Assembly: GCA_963718995.1 (NCBI GenBank)
Contig: CAVRAP010000006.1
Location: 12,617 to 76,616, forward strand
Direction: 5' to 3'
DNA from: UBA4744 sp963718995
GTDB taxonomy: Bacteria; Actinomycetota; Acidimicrobiia; Spongiisociales; UBA4744
DNA length: 64,000 bases
Shown here piece after piece: positions 42,989 through 55,170 of the stretch. The notes below the pieces were generated by a model, which had not been told where the DNA came from, did not search any database, and was given only the letters and a program-made list of their open reading frames with translations. The stretch's first letter is position 1; every line of letters starts with the position of its first letter. The translations under genes and the position numbers were made by a program.

Positions 42989-43684
42989 ATGCCGAAGCAC
43001 GGCAAGAAATACAACGATGCGTTGAAACTCTTCGACGCTACGACCGCCTATCCGGCCGCTGCGGCAGTTCAGCTGGTCAAGTCCATGTCCTTCGTCAAGT
43101 TCGATGAAACGGTCGAAGCTGTCTTCAAGCTCAGCATCGATCCCCGCAAGGCCGATCAGTTGGTGCGCGGCACCGTCAGCCTGCCACACGGCACCGGTAA
43201 AGATGTTCGGGTCGCAGTCTTTGCGCAAGGCGACAAAGTGCGCGAAGCCGAGGCGGCCGGGGCCGACCTCGTCGGCGGCGCCGAATTAGTTGCAGAATTC
43301 CAGGGCGGTCGAGCTCTCGAATTCGAAGTCGCCATCGCCACCCCCGATCTCATGGCCGAGGTCGGAAAGCTCGGGCGCGTGTTGGGCCCCCGCGGCCTGA
43401 TGCCGAATCCCAAAGCCGGCACCGTCACGTTCGACGTGGGCAAGGCGGTCGAGGAGTTCAAGGCCGGCCGTATCGAGTATCGCAACGATCGGTACGGCAA
43501 TGTGCATGCTCCGATCGGCAAGGTCTCATTCACCGATGAGCAACTGGATGAGAATCTGGCGGCACTCACCGCCGAAATTGTCCGGGCGCGTCCGGCGTCG
43601 GCCAAGGGGCGGTTCGTTCGCAACCTCTCGGTCTCGTCGACGATGGGTCCGGGGGTACGGGTCGACGTCGGCAAGATGCTGTAG
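42989..43684 (+). CDS. rplA: Ribosomal protein L1
   Basis: A 231-residue protein of the L1 stalk. MPKHGKKYNDALKLFD begins it and the conserved block GRVLGPRGLMPNPKAGTV is present, as is the C-terminal FVRNLSVSSTMGPGVRVD. GGAGGAAAG precedes ATG 42989. A hairpin and about 940 bases of non-coding repeats separate it from rplJ. Confidence 0.97.
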   Translation: MPKHGKKYNDALKLFDATTAYPAAAAVQLVKSMSFVKFDETVEAVFKLSIDPRKADQLVRGTVSLPHGTGKDVRVAVFAQGDKVREAEAAGADLVGGAELVAEFQGGRALEFEVAIATPDLMAEVGKLGRVLGPRGLMPNPKAGTVTFDVGKAVEEFKAGRIEYRNDRYGNVHAPIGKVSFTDEQLDENLAALTAEIVRARPASAKGRFVRNLSVSSTMGPGVRVDVGKML

Positions 43685-43706
43685 ACAGTCTGGATCAGTT
43701 TTCAGT

Positions 43707-43738
43707 CGGGCGGCCCTCCGGGGCCGCCCGAGCTTTGT
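43707..43738 (+). terminator. Terminator-like hairpin after rplA
   Basis: CGGGCGGCC and GGGGCCGCCCG arms with a CTCC loop, then AGCTTTGTTG; 23 bases after the rplA stop. It would end the rplKA transcript. Confidence 0.65.
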
Positions 43739-43739
43739 T

Positions 43740-44506
43740 GGTGGTGTGCCGGCCTGAGCTTTGTTGGTGGTGTGCCGTCCCCCCTCCGCCTCGCTGCGCT
43801 CGGCACCTCCCCCCTTCCTACTCACTTCGTTCGCAGGGGGGAGGGGTTCGCAGGGGGGAGGGCTTCGCAGGGCGGGGAGGGAGGTTGGGGAGAGGGCTTG
43901 GGGGTCCTCGTTCTCGAGCGAGGGCACGGTGGTTCCTTGGTGGGAACCTGGACTGACGGCGGTGCGAAGGCCGTCCCGCTGCCGCTCTTCTACGGCGATA
44001 CGTCAGGGTAGGGGCTGTCGTATCGCCGGAGTGACACCGGTGCCCGTTCGTGCCTCGGTCTTGGGTGGGGGCGGTTGACAACCACCCTTGGACAAGGACC
44101 CCCAAAGCAAAACGTTGAGTTGTCAACCGGAGTGTCGCGCAATGCGCGGCGTGTGTCTACTCGTTTTGGTGTTGAAGGTCTGCGGGTCTTTGTTGGTGGG
44201 AACCATCCCCCCTCCGCCTCGCTGCGCTCGGCACCTCCCCCCGTCTTGCTCACTTCGTTCGCCGGGGGGCGCGAGGCATCCCCTCTCCGCCTGGCTGCGT
44301 CGGCACCTCCCCCCGTCTTGCTCACTTCGTTCGCCGGGGGGAGGGCGCGAGGCATCCCCTCTCCGCCTGGCTGCGCTCGGCACCTCCCCCCGTCTTGCTC
44401 ACTTCGTTCGCCGGGGGGCGCGAGGCATCCCCTCTCCGCCTGGCTGCGTCGGCACCTCCCCCCGTCTTGCTCACTTCGTTCGCCGGGGGGAGGGGAGCGA
44501 GGCATC
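43740..44506. repeat. Long palindromic/tandem repeat block between rplA and rplJ
   Basis: Includes GAGCTTTGTTGGTGGTGTGCC twice at the left (shown here as GCTTTGTTGGTGGTGTGCC), a palindrome near 43822-43865 (CCTCCCCCC … GGGGGGAGG), an 11-base inverted repeat CGGTTGACAAC/GTTGTCAACCG at 44072/44119, and four tandem copies of a 73-76-base unit from 44211, 44283, 44359 and 44432. Each unit carries CACCTCCCCCC, TCACTTCGTTCGC and CGGGGG. Open frames here are repeat translations, not genes. Confidence 0.88.
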
Positions 44507-44509
44507 GAC

Positions 44510-44539
44510 TTGGCGTTGACCAACACCGATTGGTACTGT
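44510..44539 (+). promoter_or_regulatory. Candidate rplJL promoter
   Basis: TTGGCG and TACTGT with an 18-base spacer, just after the last tandem repeat and about 140 bases upstream of rplJ, consistent with a leader transcript. Confidence 0.42.
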
Positions 44540-44554
44540 TTGGTTCACAACTCC

Positions 44555-44672
44555 AATACCTCGGCCGAAGACCGCCGGTGCCTCAGGGCTCAAAGGGAAA
44601 TTCCCGCCTGCGCAGGTTGGACCTCACAAGGGGCCATTCGTCTTCGGCGAGGGCCCCCGTTTTGATGAGGAG
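44555..44672 (+). promoter_or_regulatory. Probable ribosomal protein L10 leader
   Basis: The 5' leader of rplJ contains GGCCGAAGACCGCCGGTGCC, AAAGGGAAATTCC and CCTGCGCAGG, elements I associate with actinobacterial L10 leaders, where L10(L12)4 binds its own mRNA to repress rplJL. A covariance-model search would confirm this. Confidence 0.65.
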
Positions 44673-44677
44673 GAGTA

Positions 44678-45787
44678 ATGCCAAGACCTGAGAAGGTCCA
44701 GGCAGTTGAAAAGATACGAGAGCAGTTCGGCGAAGCCCGGGCTACCTTCGTGACCGAGTATCGCGGTCTGACGGTCGGCGAGCAGCAAGAGTTGCGCCGG
44801 AGCGTGCGGAAGGCCCAGGGCGAGTACCAGGTTCTCAAAATGTCCCTGGCGCGCAGAGCTGTCGAGGACATGTCCCTCGAAAGCCTGTCGGAACTGCTCG
44901 TCGGACCGACCGCCCTTGCGTTTGCCAACCACGACGCGGTTTCGGTTGCGAAAGTCCTTCGGGATTTTGCATCCGAGCATGACAAGCTGATCATCAAGGG
45001 AGGAATCCTCGGCGAGGTCTTTTTGCCGCCCGAGCAGATCTCTCGATTGGCCGACATTGAACCGCGAGACGTCTTGCTGTCCAAGATCGCCGGCGGTTTC
45101 AAGGCACCGTTGTCCAAGATGGCCGGATTGCTCGGCGCCAAGATACGTGACGCTGCATCGATGTTTTCTCAACTGCTGGAAAAGAAGGAAGCAGAAGCGC
45201 CGGAGGTTGAAGAGGCTCCCGTCGCGGTTGCCGTCCCAACCGACGTAGTGACTGAGGAGGCTCCTGCCGCTGTGGTTGAGGAGGTTGCCGAGGTTGTGAC
45301 TGAGGAGGCTCCTGCCGCTGTGGTTGAGGAGGTTGCCGAGGTTGTGACTGAGGAGGCTCCTGCCGCTGTGGTTGAGGAGGTTGCCGAGGTTGTGACTGAG
45401 GAGGCTCCTGCCGCTGTGGTTGAGGAGGTTGCCGAGGTTGTGACTGAGGAGGCTCCTGCCGCTGTGGTTGAGGAGGTTGCCGAGGTTGTGACTGAGGAGG
45501 CTCCTGCCGCTGTGGTTGAGGAGGTTGCTGAGGTTGTGACTGAGGAGGCTCCTGCCGCTGTGGTTGAGGAGGTTGCTGAGGTTGTGACTGAGGAGGCTCC
45601 TGCCGCTAAGGCCGAAGCACCTAAGAAACCGGCACCAAAGAAATCGGCACCCAAGAAACCGGCACCAAAGAAACCGGCACCAAAGAAGAAGCCCGCTCCC
45701 AAGGCCAAGGCCGAAACGAGTACGGCAACAGCAGATGCTGACACGGCACCTGCTGACGGATCCGACGACACCGCCAAGGAGGAATAG
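44678..45787 (+). CDS. rplJ: Ribosomal protein L10 with long repetitive C-terminal extension
   Basis: Residues 1-170 are a normal L10: RPEKVQAVEKIREQFGEA, FVTEYRGLTVGEQQELRRS, KGGILGEV and the helix that binds L12 dimers. Family length is about 165-180, but this protein has 369 residues. The extra C-terminus has an acidic tandem array of VVTEEAPAAVVEEVAE (seven full copies plus one partial; DNA 45248-45607), then a basic tail of KKPAPKK-type repeats (about residues 315-345) and an acidic end. GAGGAGGAG precedes the ATG. rplL starts five bases after the stop, so the extension does not break the operon. Confidence 0.93.
   Translation: MPRPEKVQAVEKIREQFGEARATFVTEYRGLTVGEQQELRRSVRKAQGEYQVLKMSLARRAVEDMSLESLSELLVGPTALAFANHDAVSVAKVLRDFASEHDKLIIKGGILGEVFLPPEQISRLADIEPRDVLLSKIAGGFKAPLSKMAGLLGAKIRDAASMFSQLLEKKEAEAPEVEEAPVAVAVPTDVVTEEAPAAVVEEVAEVVTEEAPAAVVEEVAEVVTEEAPAAVVEEVAEVVTEEAPAAVVEEVAEVVTEEAPAAVVEEVAEVVTEEAPAAVVEEVAEVVTEEAPAAVVEEVAEVVTEEAPAAKAEAPKKPAPKKSAPKKPAPKKPAPKKKPAPKAKAETSTATADADTAPADGSDDTAKEE
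45248..45607 (+). repeat. 48-base tandem repeat inside rplJ
   Basis: Seven complete 48-base units begin at 45248, 45296, 45344, 45392, 45440, 45488 and 45536, plus 24 bases of an eighth. The copies are nearly identical; the last two share GTTGCTGAG for GTTGCCGAG, which points to recent expansion. Confidence 0.96.
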
Positions 45788-45792
45788 ACACC

Positions 45793-46176
45793 ATGGCAAA
45801 GATGAAGACAGACGAGCTCCTTGCGGTCTTCGAAGAGATGACCGTGCTCGAGCTCAAGGAATTCCTCGACTCGTTCGAGGAGCGGTTCGATGTCACGGCA
45901 GCCGCCCCGATGGCCATGGCAATGCCTGCCGCGGCCGGAGCTGCCGCCCCTGTGGAGGAAGAGCAGGACGAATTCGACGTCATGCTCATTGCCGCAGGCG
46001 ACAAGAAGATCCAGACCATCAAAGAGGTTCGGTCTTTGACCAGCCTTGGTCTGAAAGAAGCCAAGGACGTGGTCGACAACGCCCCGAGCGCCGTGCTCGA
46101 AGGCGTGGACAAAGAGACCGCCGAAAAGGCCAAGGCCCAACTCGAGGGCGCAGGCGCTACGGTCGAACTGAAGTAA
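45793..46176 (+). CDS. rplL: Ribosomal protein L7/L12
   Basis: A 127-residue stalk protein that recruits translational GTPases. The N-terminal dimerisation domain (LLAVFEEMTVLELKEFLDSF), the Ala/Met-rich hinge (AAAPMAMAMPAAAGAAAP) and the C-terminal domain (KIQTIKEVRSLTSLGLKEAK) are all intact. Confidence 0.97.
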   Translation: MAKMKTDELLAVFEEMTVLELKEFLDSFEERFDVTAAAPMAMAMPAAAGAAAPVEEEQDEFDVMLIAAGDKKIQTIKEVRSLTSLGLKEAKDVVDNAPSAVLEGVDKETAEKAKAQLEGAGATVELK

Positions 46177-46200
46177 TCGATTCGACTGCGTCGAATCTCA

Positions 46201-46230
46201 GTCAGGGCGGCCCTTCGGGGCCGCCCTGAC
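46201..46230 (+). terminator. Hairpin with TTCG loop after rplL
   Basis: GTCAGGGCGGCCC and GGGCCGCCCTGAC form a perfect 13-base stem around TTCG, 25 bases after the rplL stop. No T-run follows. In many bacteria this site partly attenuates transcription into rpoB. Confidence 0.75.
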
Positions 46231-46345
46231 AGTTTCCAGTCGGTCGGCCTGCGGCCGACCTCTCAGTTTCCAGTATCCAGTATCTGGCTATCCCAGGCCC
46301 GGGTAACTGGTAACCGGCAACCGCCAACTGCCAACTGGCGACGCT
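46231..46345. repeat. Heptamer repeat island 7 (rplL-rpoB)
   Basis: CAGTTTCCAGT heptamers, a GGTCGGCC/GGCCGACC dyad, more CAGTATC units, then opposite-sense AACTGG, CAACTGC and CAACTGG units. The remaining sequence up to 46432 shows no gene. Confidence 0.8.
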
Positions 46346-46432
46346 TACCCTTGACCTGGCCCTCCCGGATGCGGTAGGTTCTACTTCACAAGCCCCGCAG
46401 ATGGGCAGCTGTTTGCGGATGCAAATCTTTAG

Positions 46433-46461
46433 TTGTCGCCTCGTTAGTCGCGTGCTAACCT
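46433..46461 (+). promoter_or_regulatory. Candidate rpoBC promoter
   Basis: TTGTCG and TAACCT with a 17-base spacer, 45 bases upstream of the rpoB start. This would give rpoBC its own transcript downstream of the rplL hairpin. Confidence 0.5.
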
Positions 46462-46506
46462 GGCGTTTCGTCGTCTGCAGCCATCCCAGGGCCCAAGGAG
46501 CAACAC

Positions 46507-49500
46507 TTGACTTCGCGCGTCGCTGACCGCTTCTCTTTTGGCAAAATCCCCGAAGTACTACCACTACCCGACCTGCTTGCGGTTCAATACGAATCGTTTC
46601 AATGGTTCATCGAAGAAGGCCTGAAAGAGATTTTCGTTGGCATCTCGCCGATCGAGGACTTCACGGGCGAGCTTGCGTTGGAATTGACCGACCATCGCTT
46701 CGGCGACCCGCCGAGGACGTTGGAGGAATGCAAGGAACGGGACGCTCACTTCTCGCGACCGTTGTTCGTGACCGCCCGGTTCGTGAACCGCAAGACCGGT
46801 GAGATCAAGGAGCAGCAGGTATTCCTCGGCGACTTCCCGATCATGACCGAAAACGGCGTGTTCATCATCAACGGCACCGAGCGGGTGGTCGTCAGTCAGC
46901 TGGTTCGTTCGCCCGGCGTCTACTTCGACAGCACCCCCGACAAGACCTCTGACCGCGAGATCTTCACAACCAAACTGATTCCTGGTCGGGGCGCCTGGCT
47001 GGAATTCGACACCGACAAGCGCGACACGATCGGGGTGCGCGTTGATCGCAAGCGCCGCCAGTACGTCAGCGCCTTCCTGCGCGCCCTGGGGATCGCAGAT
47101 TCCGATGAAGAGATCCTCGAGTTGTTCAACGGTGCCGAGTCGATCCGCAACACGCTGGCGCGTGACACGGCGGCCGACAAGGACGAGGCGCTGCTGGACT
47201 TGTACCGGAAGTTGCGGCCCGGCGAGCCAACCACGGTTGAGTCGGCGCGTGGTCTCATCCAAACGCTTTTCAAGAACCCGAAGCGGTACGACCTGACGCG
47301 AGTTGGCCGCTACAAGATGAATCAGAAGTTCGGATGGCCGATTCCCACGGACTACGACCCCGAATCCCAGGGCCTCCTCACCAACGACGACATCCTCGAC
47401 TCGATTCGTTACCTCGTGCACTTGCACGCTGGTGCGAAGACGTTCCTGACGTCCGCGGGTACCGAGGTGCCCGTCCAGACCGACGATATCGATCACTTCG
47501 GCAACCGGCGCATCCGGACGGTCGGAGAACTGATCCAGAATCAGGTACGCGTGGGTCTCACCCGACTCGAGCGGGTTGTGCGCGAGCGGATGACTACCCA
47601 GGATCCTGAGTCGATCACTCCGCAAAGCCTGATCAATATTCGTCCGGTGGTTTCCGCCATCAACGAGTTTTTCGGCTCCAGCCAGCTCAGCCAGTTCATG
47701 GATCAGCCCAACCCTCTGGCCGGCCTGACCCACCGACGTCGTCTCTCGGCGCTCGGTCCCGGCGGTCTTTCGCGGGAACGGGCCGGATTCGAGGTACGCG
47801 ACGTTCATCCTTCCCACTACGGGCGGATGTGTCCGATCGAAACCCCTGAGGGTCCCAACATTGGTCTCATCGGGTCACTCGCGACATTCGCCCGGGTCAA
47901 CCGGTACGGGTTCATCGAGACGCCGTATCGCAAGGTTGAAGGAGGGACGGTCACGAAGAAGATCGACTTCCTGACGGCGAGCGAGGAAGAGCGATTCGTG
48001 ATTGCCCAGGCCAATGCGCCGCTGAAGGAGAACGGGGCGTTCCTCAACGACCGGGTGCTCGTGCGCAAGGCAGGTGGCGGCGGCGAGATCGATCAGGTGC
48101 CGCCCAAAGAAGTCGACTACATGGATGTGTCGCCGAAGCAGATCGTATCGGTCGCCACCGCCCTCATCCCGTTCCTCGAACACGACGATGCGAACCGGGC
48201 GCTCATGGGTTCCAATATGCAGCGTCAAGCCGTGCCGCTCCTTCGCGCCGAAGCGCCGCTGGTCGGGACCGGAGTGGAAGCCCGGGCCGCCAAGGATTCG
48301 GGTGACATGGTCATCAGCACGGTTGCTGGTGAAGTCGTCGATGTCGATGGCAACAGCATCGTCGTCAAAGAGACCGGCACGAACGCCAAGCACACCTTCC
48401 CCGTGCTGAAGTTCATCCGCTCCAACCAGGGAACGTGCATGAACCAGAAGGCATTGGTGCGGGTCGGCGACAAGGTCAAGGTCGGCGACGTCCTGGCCGA
48501 CGGGCACAGCACCGATCAGGGAGAGTTGGCCCTCGGGCGCAACTTGCTGGTTGCGTTCATGCCGTGGGAGGGCCACAACTACGAAGACGCCATCATCATC
48601 TCCGAGCGTCTCGTCAAAGATGACGTGCTGACTTCGATTCACATCGAAGAGCACGAAATCGAGGCACGGGACACCAAACTTGGAGCGGAGGAGATCACCC
48701 GCGACATTCCGAATGTTGCCGAAGAAGTCCTCCACGACCTCGACGAGAACGGCATCATCCGCATCGGAGCCGAAGTCGGACCGGGTGACTACCTGGTCGG
48801 CAAAGTGACCCCGAAGGGTGAGACCGAGCTGACCCCCGAAGAACGCCTGCTGCGCGCGATTTTCGGTGAGAAAGCCCGGGAAGTTCGCGACACGTCACTC
48901 AAAGTTCCTCACGGTGAGGCCGGCAAGGTCACCGACGTGAAGGTGCTGCGGCGTTCCGAGGGCTACGACCTCAAACCGGGTGTCAATGAGCTCGTGCGGG
49001 TCCATGTCGCTCAGCAGCGGAAGATCTCTGAAGGCGACAAACTGGCCGGACGCCACGGCAACAAGGGGGTCATCGCCAAGATCCTCCCTGAAGAGGATAT
49101 GCCCTTCATGGAGGACGGGACCCCGGTCGACATCATCCTTTCGCCGCTGGGGGTTCCCTCTCGCATGAACCTCGGTCAGGTGCTCGAGACCCACTTGGGC
49201 TGGGCAGCCGGCCAGGGATGGGCTCCTTTCGAGTCCGATAGCCCGGCGGCGGTCGGGGCCAAGCCCTGGACCAGGGTGGCAACCCCGGTGTTCGACGGTG
49301 CCCGTGAAGGGGAGATCGCCGACGTCCTGGCGAACAGCTTCCCGAACCGGGACGGCCAGCAGCTGGTCGATGGGACGGGCAAGGCCTTTCTCACCGACGG
49401 GCGCAGCGGCCGGCGGTACGACCGTCGCATCACGATCGGGCAGATCTATATCTTGAAACTCGTCCACCTGGTTGACGACAAGATTCACGCCCGGTCCACC

Positions 49501-49893
49501 GGCCCGTACTCAATGATCACGCAGCAGCCCCTCGGCGGTAAAGCCCAGTTCGGTGGCCAGCGCTTCGGAGAAATGGAAGTCTGGGCTCTCGAGGCTTACG
49601 GCGCTGCCTATGCCCTGCAAGAGCTCCTGACGATCAAATCCGACGACGTGGCCGGCCGTGTGAAGGTCTATGAGGCCATCGTCAAGGGCGAAAACATCCC
49701 CGAACCCGGTATCCCGGAATCGTTCAAGGTGCTGGTCAAGGAAATGCAGAGTCTTTGCCTCAACGTCGAGATGCTCTCGGCCGGTGAGGAAATCGAACTG
49801 CGGGAGCTCGATGAGGATGTGTTCCGCACTGCGGAATCCCTCGGAATCGATCTCTCCCGGCCGGAACGCCGCGAATCAGAAATCGACGTATAA
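46507..49893 (+). CDS. rpoB: RNA polymerase beta subunit
   Basis: A 1128-residue beta subunit. Conserved blocks include FGSSQLSQFMDQPNPLAGL in the rifamycin pocket, HPSHYGRMCPIETPEGPNIG, PWEGHNYEDAIIIS, KISEGDKLAGRHGNKGV and GKAQFGGQRFGEMEVWALEA. Start is TTG 46507 with AAGGAG six bases upstream. In the rifamycin region Asp399, His409 and Ser414 match E. coli D516, H526 and S531, but N518 and S522 are replaced by Pro401 and Ala405. rpoC follows after 40 bases. Confidence 0.98.
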   Translation: MTSRVADRFSFGKIPEVLPLPDLLAVQYESFQWFIEEGLKEIFVGISPIEDFTGELALELTDHRFGDPPRTLEECKERDAHFSRPLFVTARFVNRKTGEIKEQQVFLGDFPIMTENGVFIINGTERVVVSQLVRSPGVYFDSTPDKTSDREIFTTKLIPGRGAWLEFDTDKRDTIGVRVDRKRRQYVSAFLRALGIADSDEEILELFNGAESIRNTLARDTAADKDEALLDLYRKLRPGEPTTVESARGLIQTLFKNPKRYDLTRVGRYKMNQKFGWPIPTDYDPESQGLLTNDDILDSIRYLVHLHAGAKTFLTSAGTEVPVQTDDIDHFGNRRIRTVGELIQNQVRVGLTRLERVVRERMTTQDPESITPQSLINIRPVVSAINEFFGSSQLSQFMDQPNPLAGLTHRRRLSALGPGGLSRERAGFEVRDVHPSHYGRMCPIETPEGPNIGLIGSLATFARVNRYGFIETPYRKVEGGTVTKKIDFLTASEEERFVIAQANAPLKENGAFLNDRVLVRKAGGGGEIDQVPPKEVDYMDVSPKQIVSVATALIPFLEHDDANRALMGSNMQRQAVPLLRAEAPLVGTGVEARAAKDSGDMVISTVAGEVVDVDGNSIVVKETGTNAKHTFPVLKFIRSNQGTCMNQKALVRVGDKVKVGDVLADGHSTDQGELALGRNLLVAFMPWEGHNYEDAIIISERLVKDDVLTSIHIEEHEIEARDTKLGAEEITRDIPNVAEEVLHDLDENGIIRIGAEVGPGDYLVGKVTPKGETELTPEERLLRAIFGEKAREVRDTSLKVPHGEAGKVTDVKVLRRSEGYDLKPGVNELVRVHVAQQRKISEGDKLAGRHGNKGVIAKILPEEDMPFMEDGTPVDIILSPLGVPSRMNLGQVLETHLGWAAGQGWAPFESDSPAAVGAKPWTRVATPVFDGAREGEIADVLANSFPNRDGQQLVDGTGKAFLTDGRSGRRYDRRITIGQIYILKLVHLVDDKIHARSTGPYSMITQQPLGGKAQFGGQRFGEMEVWALEAYGAAYALQELLTIKSDDVAGRVKVYEAIVKGENIPEPGIPESFKVLVKEMQSLCLNVEMLSAGEEIELRELDEDVFRTAESLGIDLSRPERRESEIDV

Positions 49894-49933
49894 CCAAAGT
49901 AAACAACGGCCGTGACCACCTGGAAGGAGCGCC

Positions 49934-53869
<3,936 letters not shown>

Positions 53870-53890
53870 CGACTATCGGCGCTATTGATG

Positions 53891-53920
53891 GAGAGCCCCG
53901 GGCGGTTGCCCGGGGCTCTC
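53891..53920 (+). terminator. Terminator hairpin after rpoC
   Basis: GAGAGCCCCGGGC and GCCCGGGGCTCTC make a perfect 13-base stem with GGTT loop, 21 bases after the rpoC stop; a pyrimidine-rich but not T-rich tail follows. Confidence 0.82.
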
Positions 53921-53930
53921 TCCGTTCCCC

Positions 53931-53936
53931 TATAGT
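53931..53936 (+). promoter_or_regulatory. Candidate -10 element of the first BMP operon
   Basis: TATAGT about 100 bases upstream of the lipoprotein ATG, right after the rpoC terminator. No convincing -35 is seen at the proper distance. Confidence 0.35.
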
Positions 53937-54036
53937 TCACCCGGTCGACCCGGCGGCAAGGGGCCTTCGACCCTACGCAAGATGCTGGAGCGTCTGCAAG
54001 AGTTACTGCAGAATTGGCAGCTTGACAAGAGGAGCG

Positions 54037-55170
54037 ATGATGACACGGAAATGGGCTTGGCTGGCCATCGTGCTGGTGTTAGCGCTGGTGGTAGCTGCGT
54101 GCGGCAGCACGGCGGACGAAACAACGACTACTGCGGACGGAGACACCGGGACTACAGCCTCATCGGAGGAGCCGCTCCGGGTGGCGTTTGTCTACGTTGG
54201 TCCGGTCGGTGATGCCGGGTGGACCTGGGCCCATGATCAGGGTCGGCTCTACCTCGAAGCCAACGTTCCCAACGTCGAGACGAGGTTCTTGGAGAGCATC
54301 CCGGAGGGGTCGGAGTCGCAACGCGTATTTGAAGAACTGGCCGCCGACGGAGTCGATCTGATCTTCGGTACTTCCTTCGGGTACATGGAACCGATGCTGG
54401 CTGCCGCCGAGAAATACCCGGATACCGTGTTCATGCACGCAACGGGATACAAAACCTCGGCGAACATGGGAACCTACTTCGGCGCCGCGGAGGAGGGCCG
54501 GTACCTGACCGGAATGGCGGCCGGGGATGTTACCGAATCCAACCTGGTCGGCTACGTTGCAGCGTTTCCGATCCCCGAGGTGCTGCGCGGCATCAATGCC
54601 TTCGCACTCGGCGTGAAAGAAGTGAATCCCGATGCCAAAGTACAGGTTGTCTGGTCGAACACGTGGCTCGATCCCAACCTCGAACGGCAAGCGGCTGAAG
54701 CGCTGCTCGATGCTGGAGCCGATGTTCTGGCCATGCACCAGGACACTCCTGCCACCGGCCAGGCGGCAGAGGGCGTTGGTGCGAAGTGGGTCGGCTACAA
54801 CTCTGACGGTGAACGGTTCGCCACAGACGCGTGGCTGACCGCGCCGGTCTGGGACTGGGGACCGTTCTACGTCATGACCGCCGAGCAGGTACGCAACGGG
54901 ACGTGGGTGTCCGAGCAGTTCTACGGCGACATGGCCGGCGGGATGGTCGACATTGCCCCCTTCGGGTCTTCGGTGCCTCAGGAAGTCCAGGATCTGATTC
55001 TGGAGAGGAAAGCACAGATCATCGACGGTTCCTTCGAGGAGTTCGCAGGTCCGATCGTTGATCAGGACGGCACCGAACGATACGCAGACGGCGTCGTTGC
55101 GCCGCTCGGCGAACTCCTGGGAATGGACTACTTGGTCGACAACGTGATTGGGAGTCCAACTGGCGGCTAA
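54037..55170 (+). CDS. BMP-family substrate-binding lipoprotein 1
   Basis: A 377-residue exported lipoprotein with lipobox LVVAAC and a short Thr-rich linker, followed by a two-lobed BMP/PnrA-type binding protein (RVAFVYVGPVGDAGWTWAHDQGR; VDLIFGTSFGYMEP; GVKEVNPDAKVQVVWSNTW). Characterised BMP proteins bind nucleosides or related compounds. It heads an importer operon with one ATPase and two permeases. GGAGCG precedes paired ATGs at 54037 and 54040. The in-frame extension to 53542 lies inside rpoC and is rejected. Confidence 0.9.
   Translation: MMTRKWAWLAIVLVLALVVAACGSTADETTTTADGDTGTTASSEEPLRVAFVYVGPVGDAGWTWAHDQGRLYLEANVPNVETRFLESIPEGSESQRVFEELAADGVDLIFGTSFGYMEPMLAAAEKYPDTVFMHATGYKTSANMGTYFGAAEEGRYLTGMAAGDVTESNLVGYVAAFPIPEVLRGINAFALGVKEVNPDAKVQVVWSNTWLDPNLERQAAEALLDAGADVLAMHQDTPATGQAAEGVGAKWVGYNSDGERFATDAWLTAPVWDWGPFYVMTAEQVRNGTWVSEQFYGDMAGGMVDIAPFGSSVPQEVQDLILERKAQIIDGSFEEFAGPIVDQDGTERYADGVVAPLGELLGMDYLVDNVIGSPTGG

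Noticed and set aside
44075..44665. 196-codon plus-strand frame rich in LTSFAGG and PPSCSLRS repeats
   Set aside because: It is the translation of the tandem palindromic units upstream of rplJ; the repeated peptides follow the DNA repeat period.
45248..45607. The rplJ tandem array as an assembly duplication of a normal gene end
   Set aside because: Kept as real for now: unit length is a multiple of three, the copies carry ordered variants, and the frame continues into a sensible Lys/Pro tail and stop. Read-level checking is still needed.
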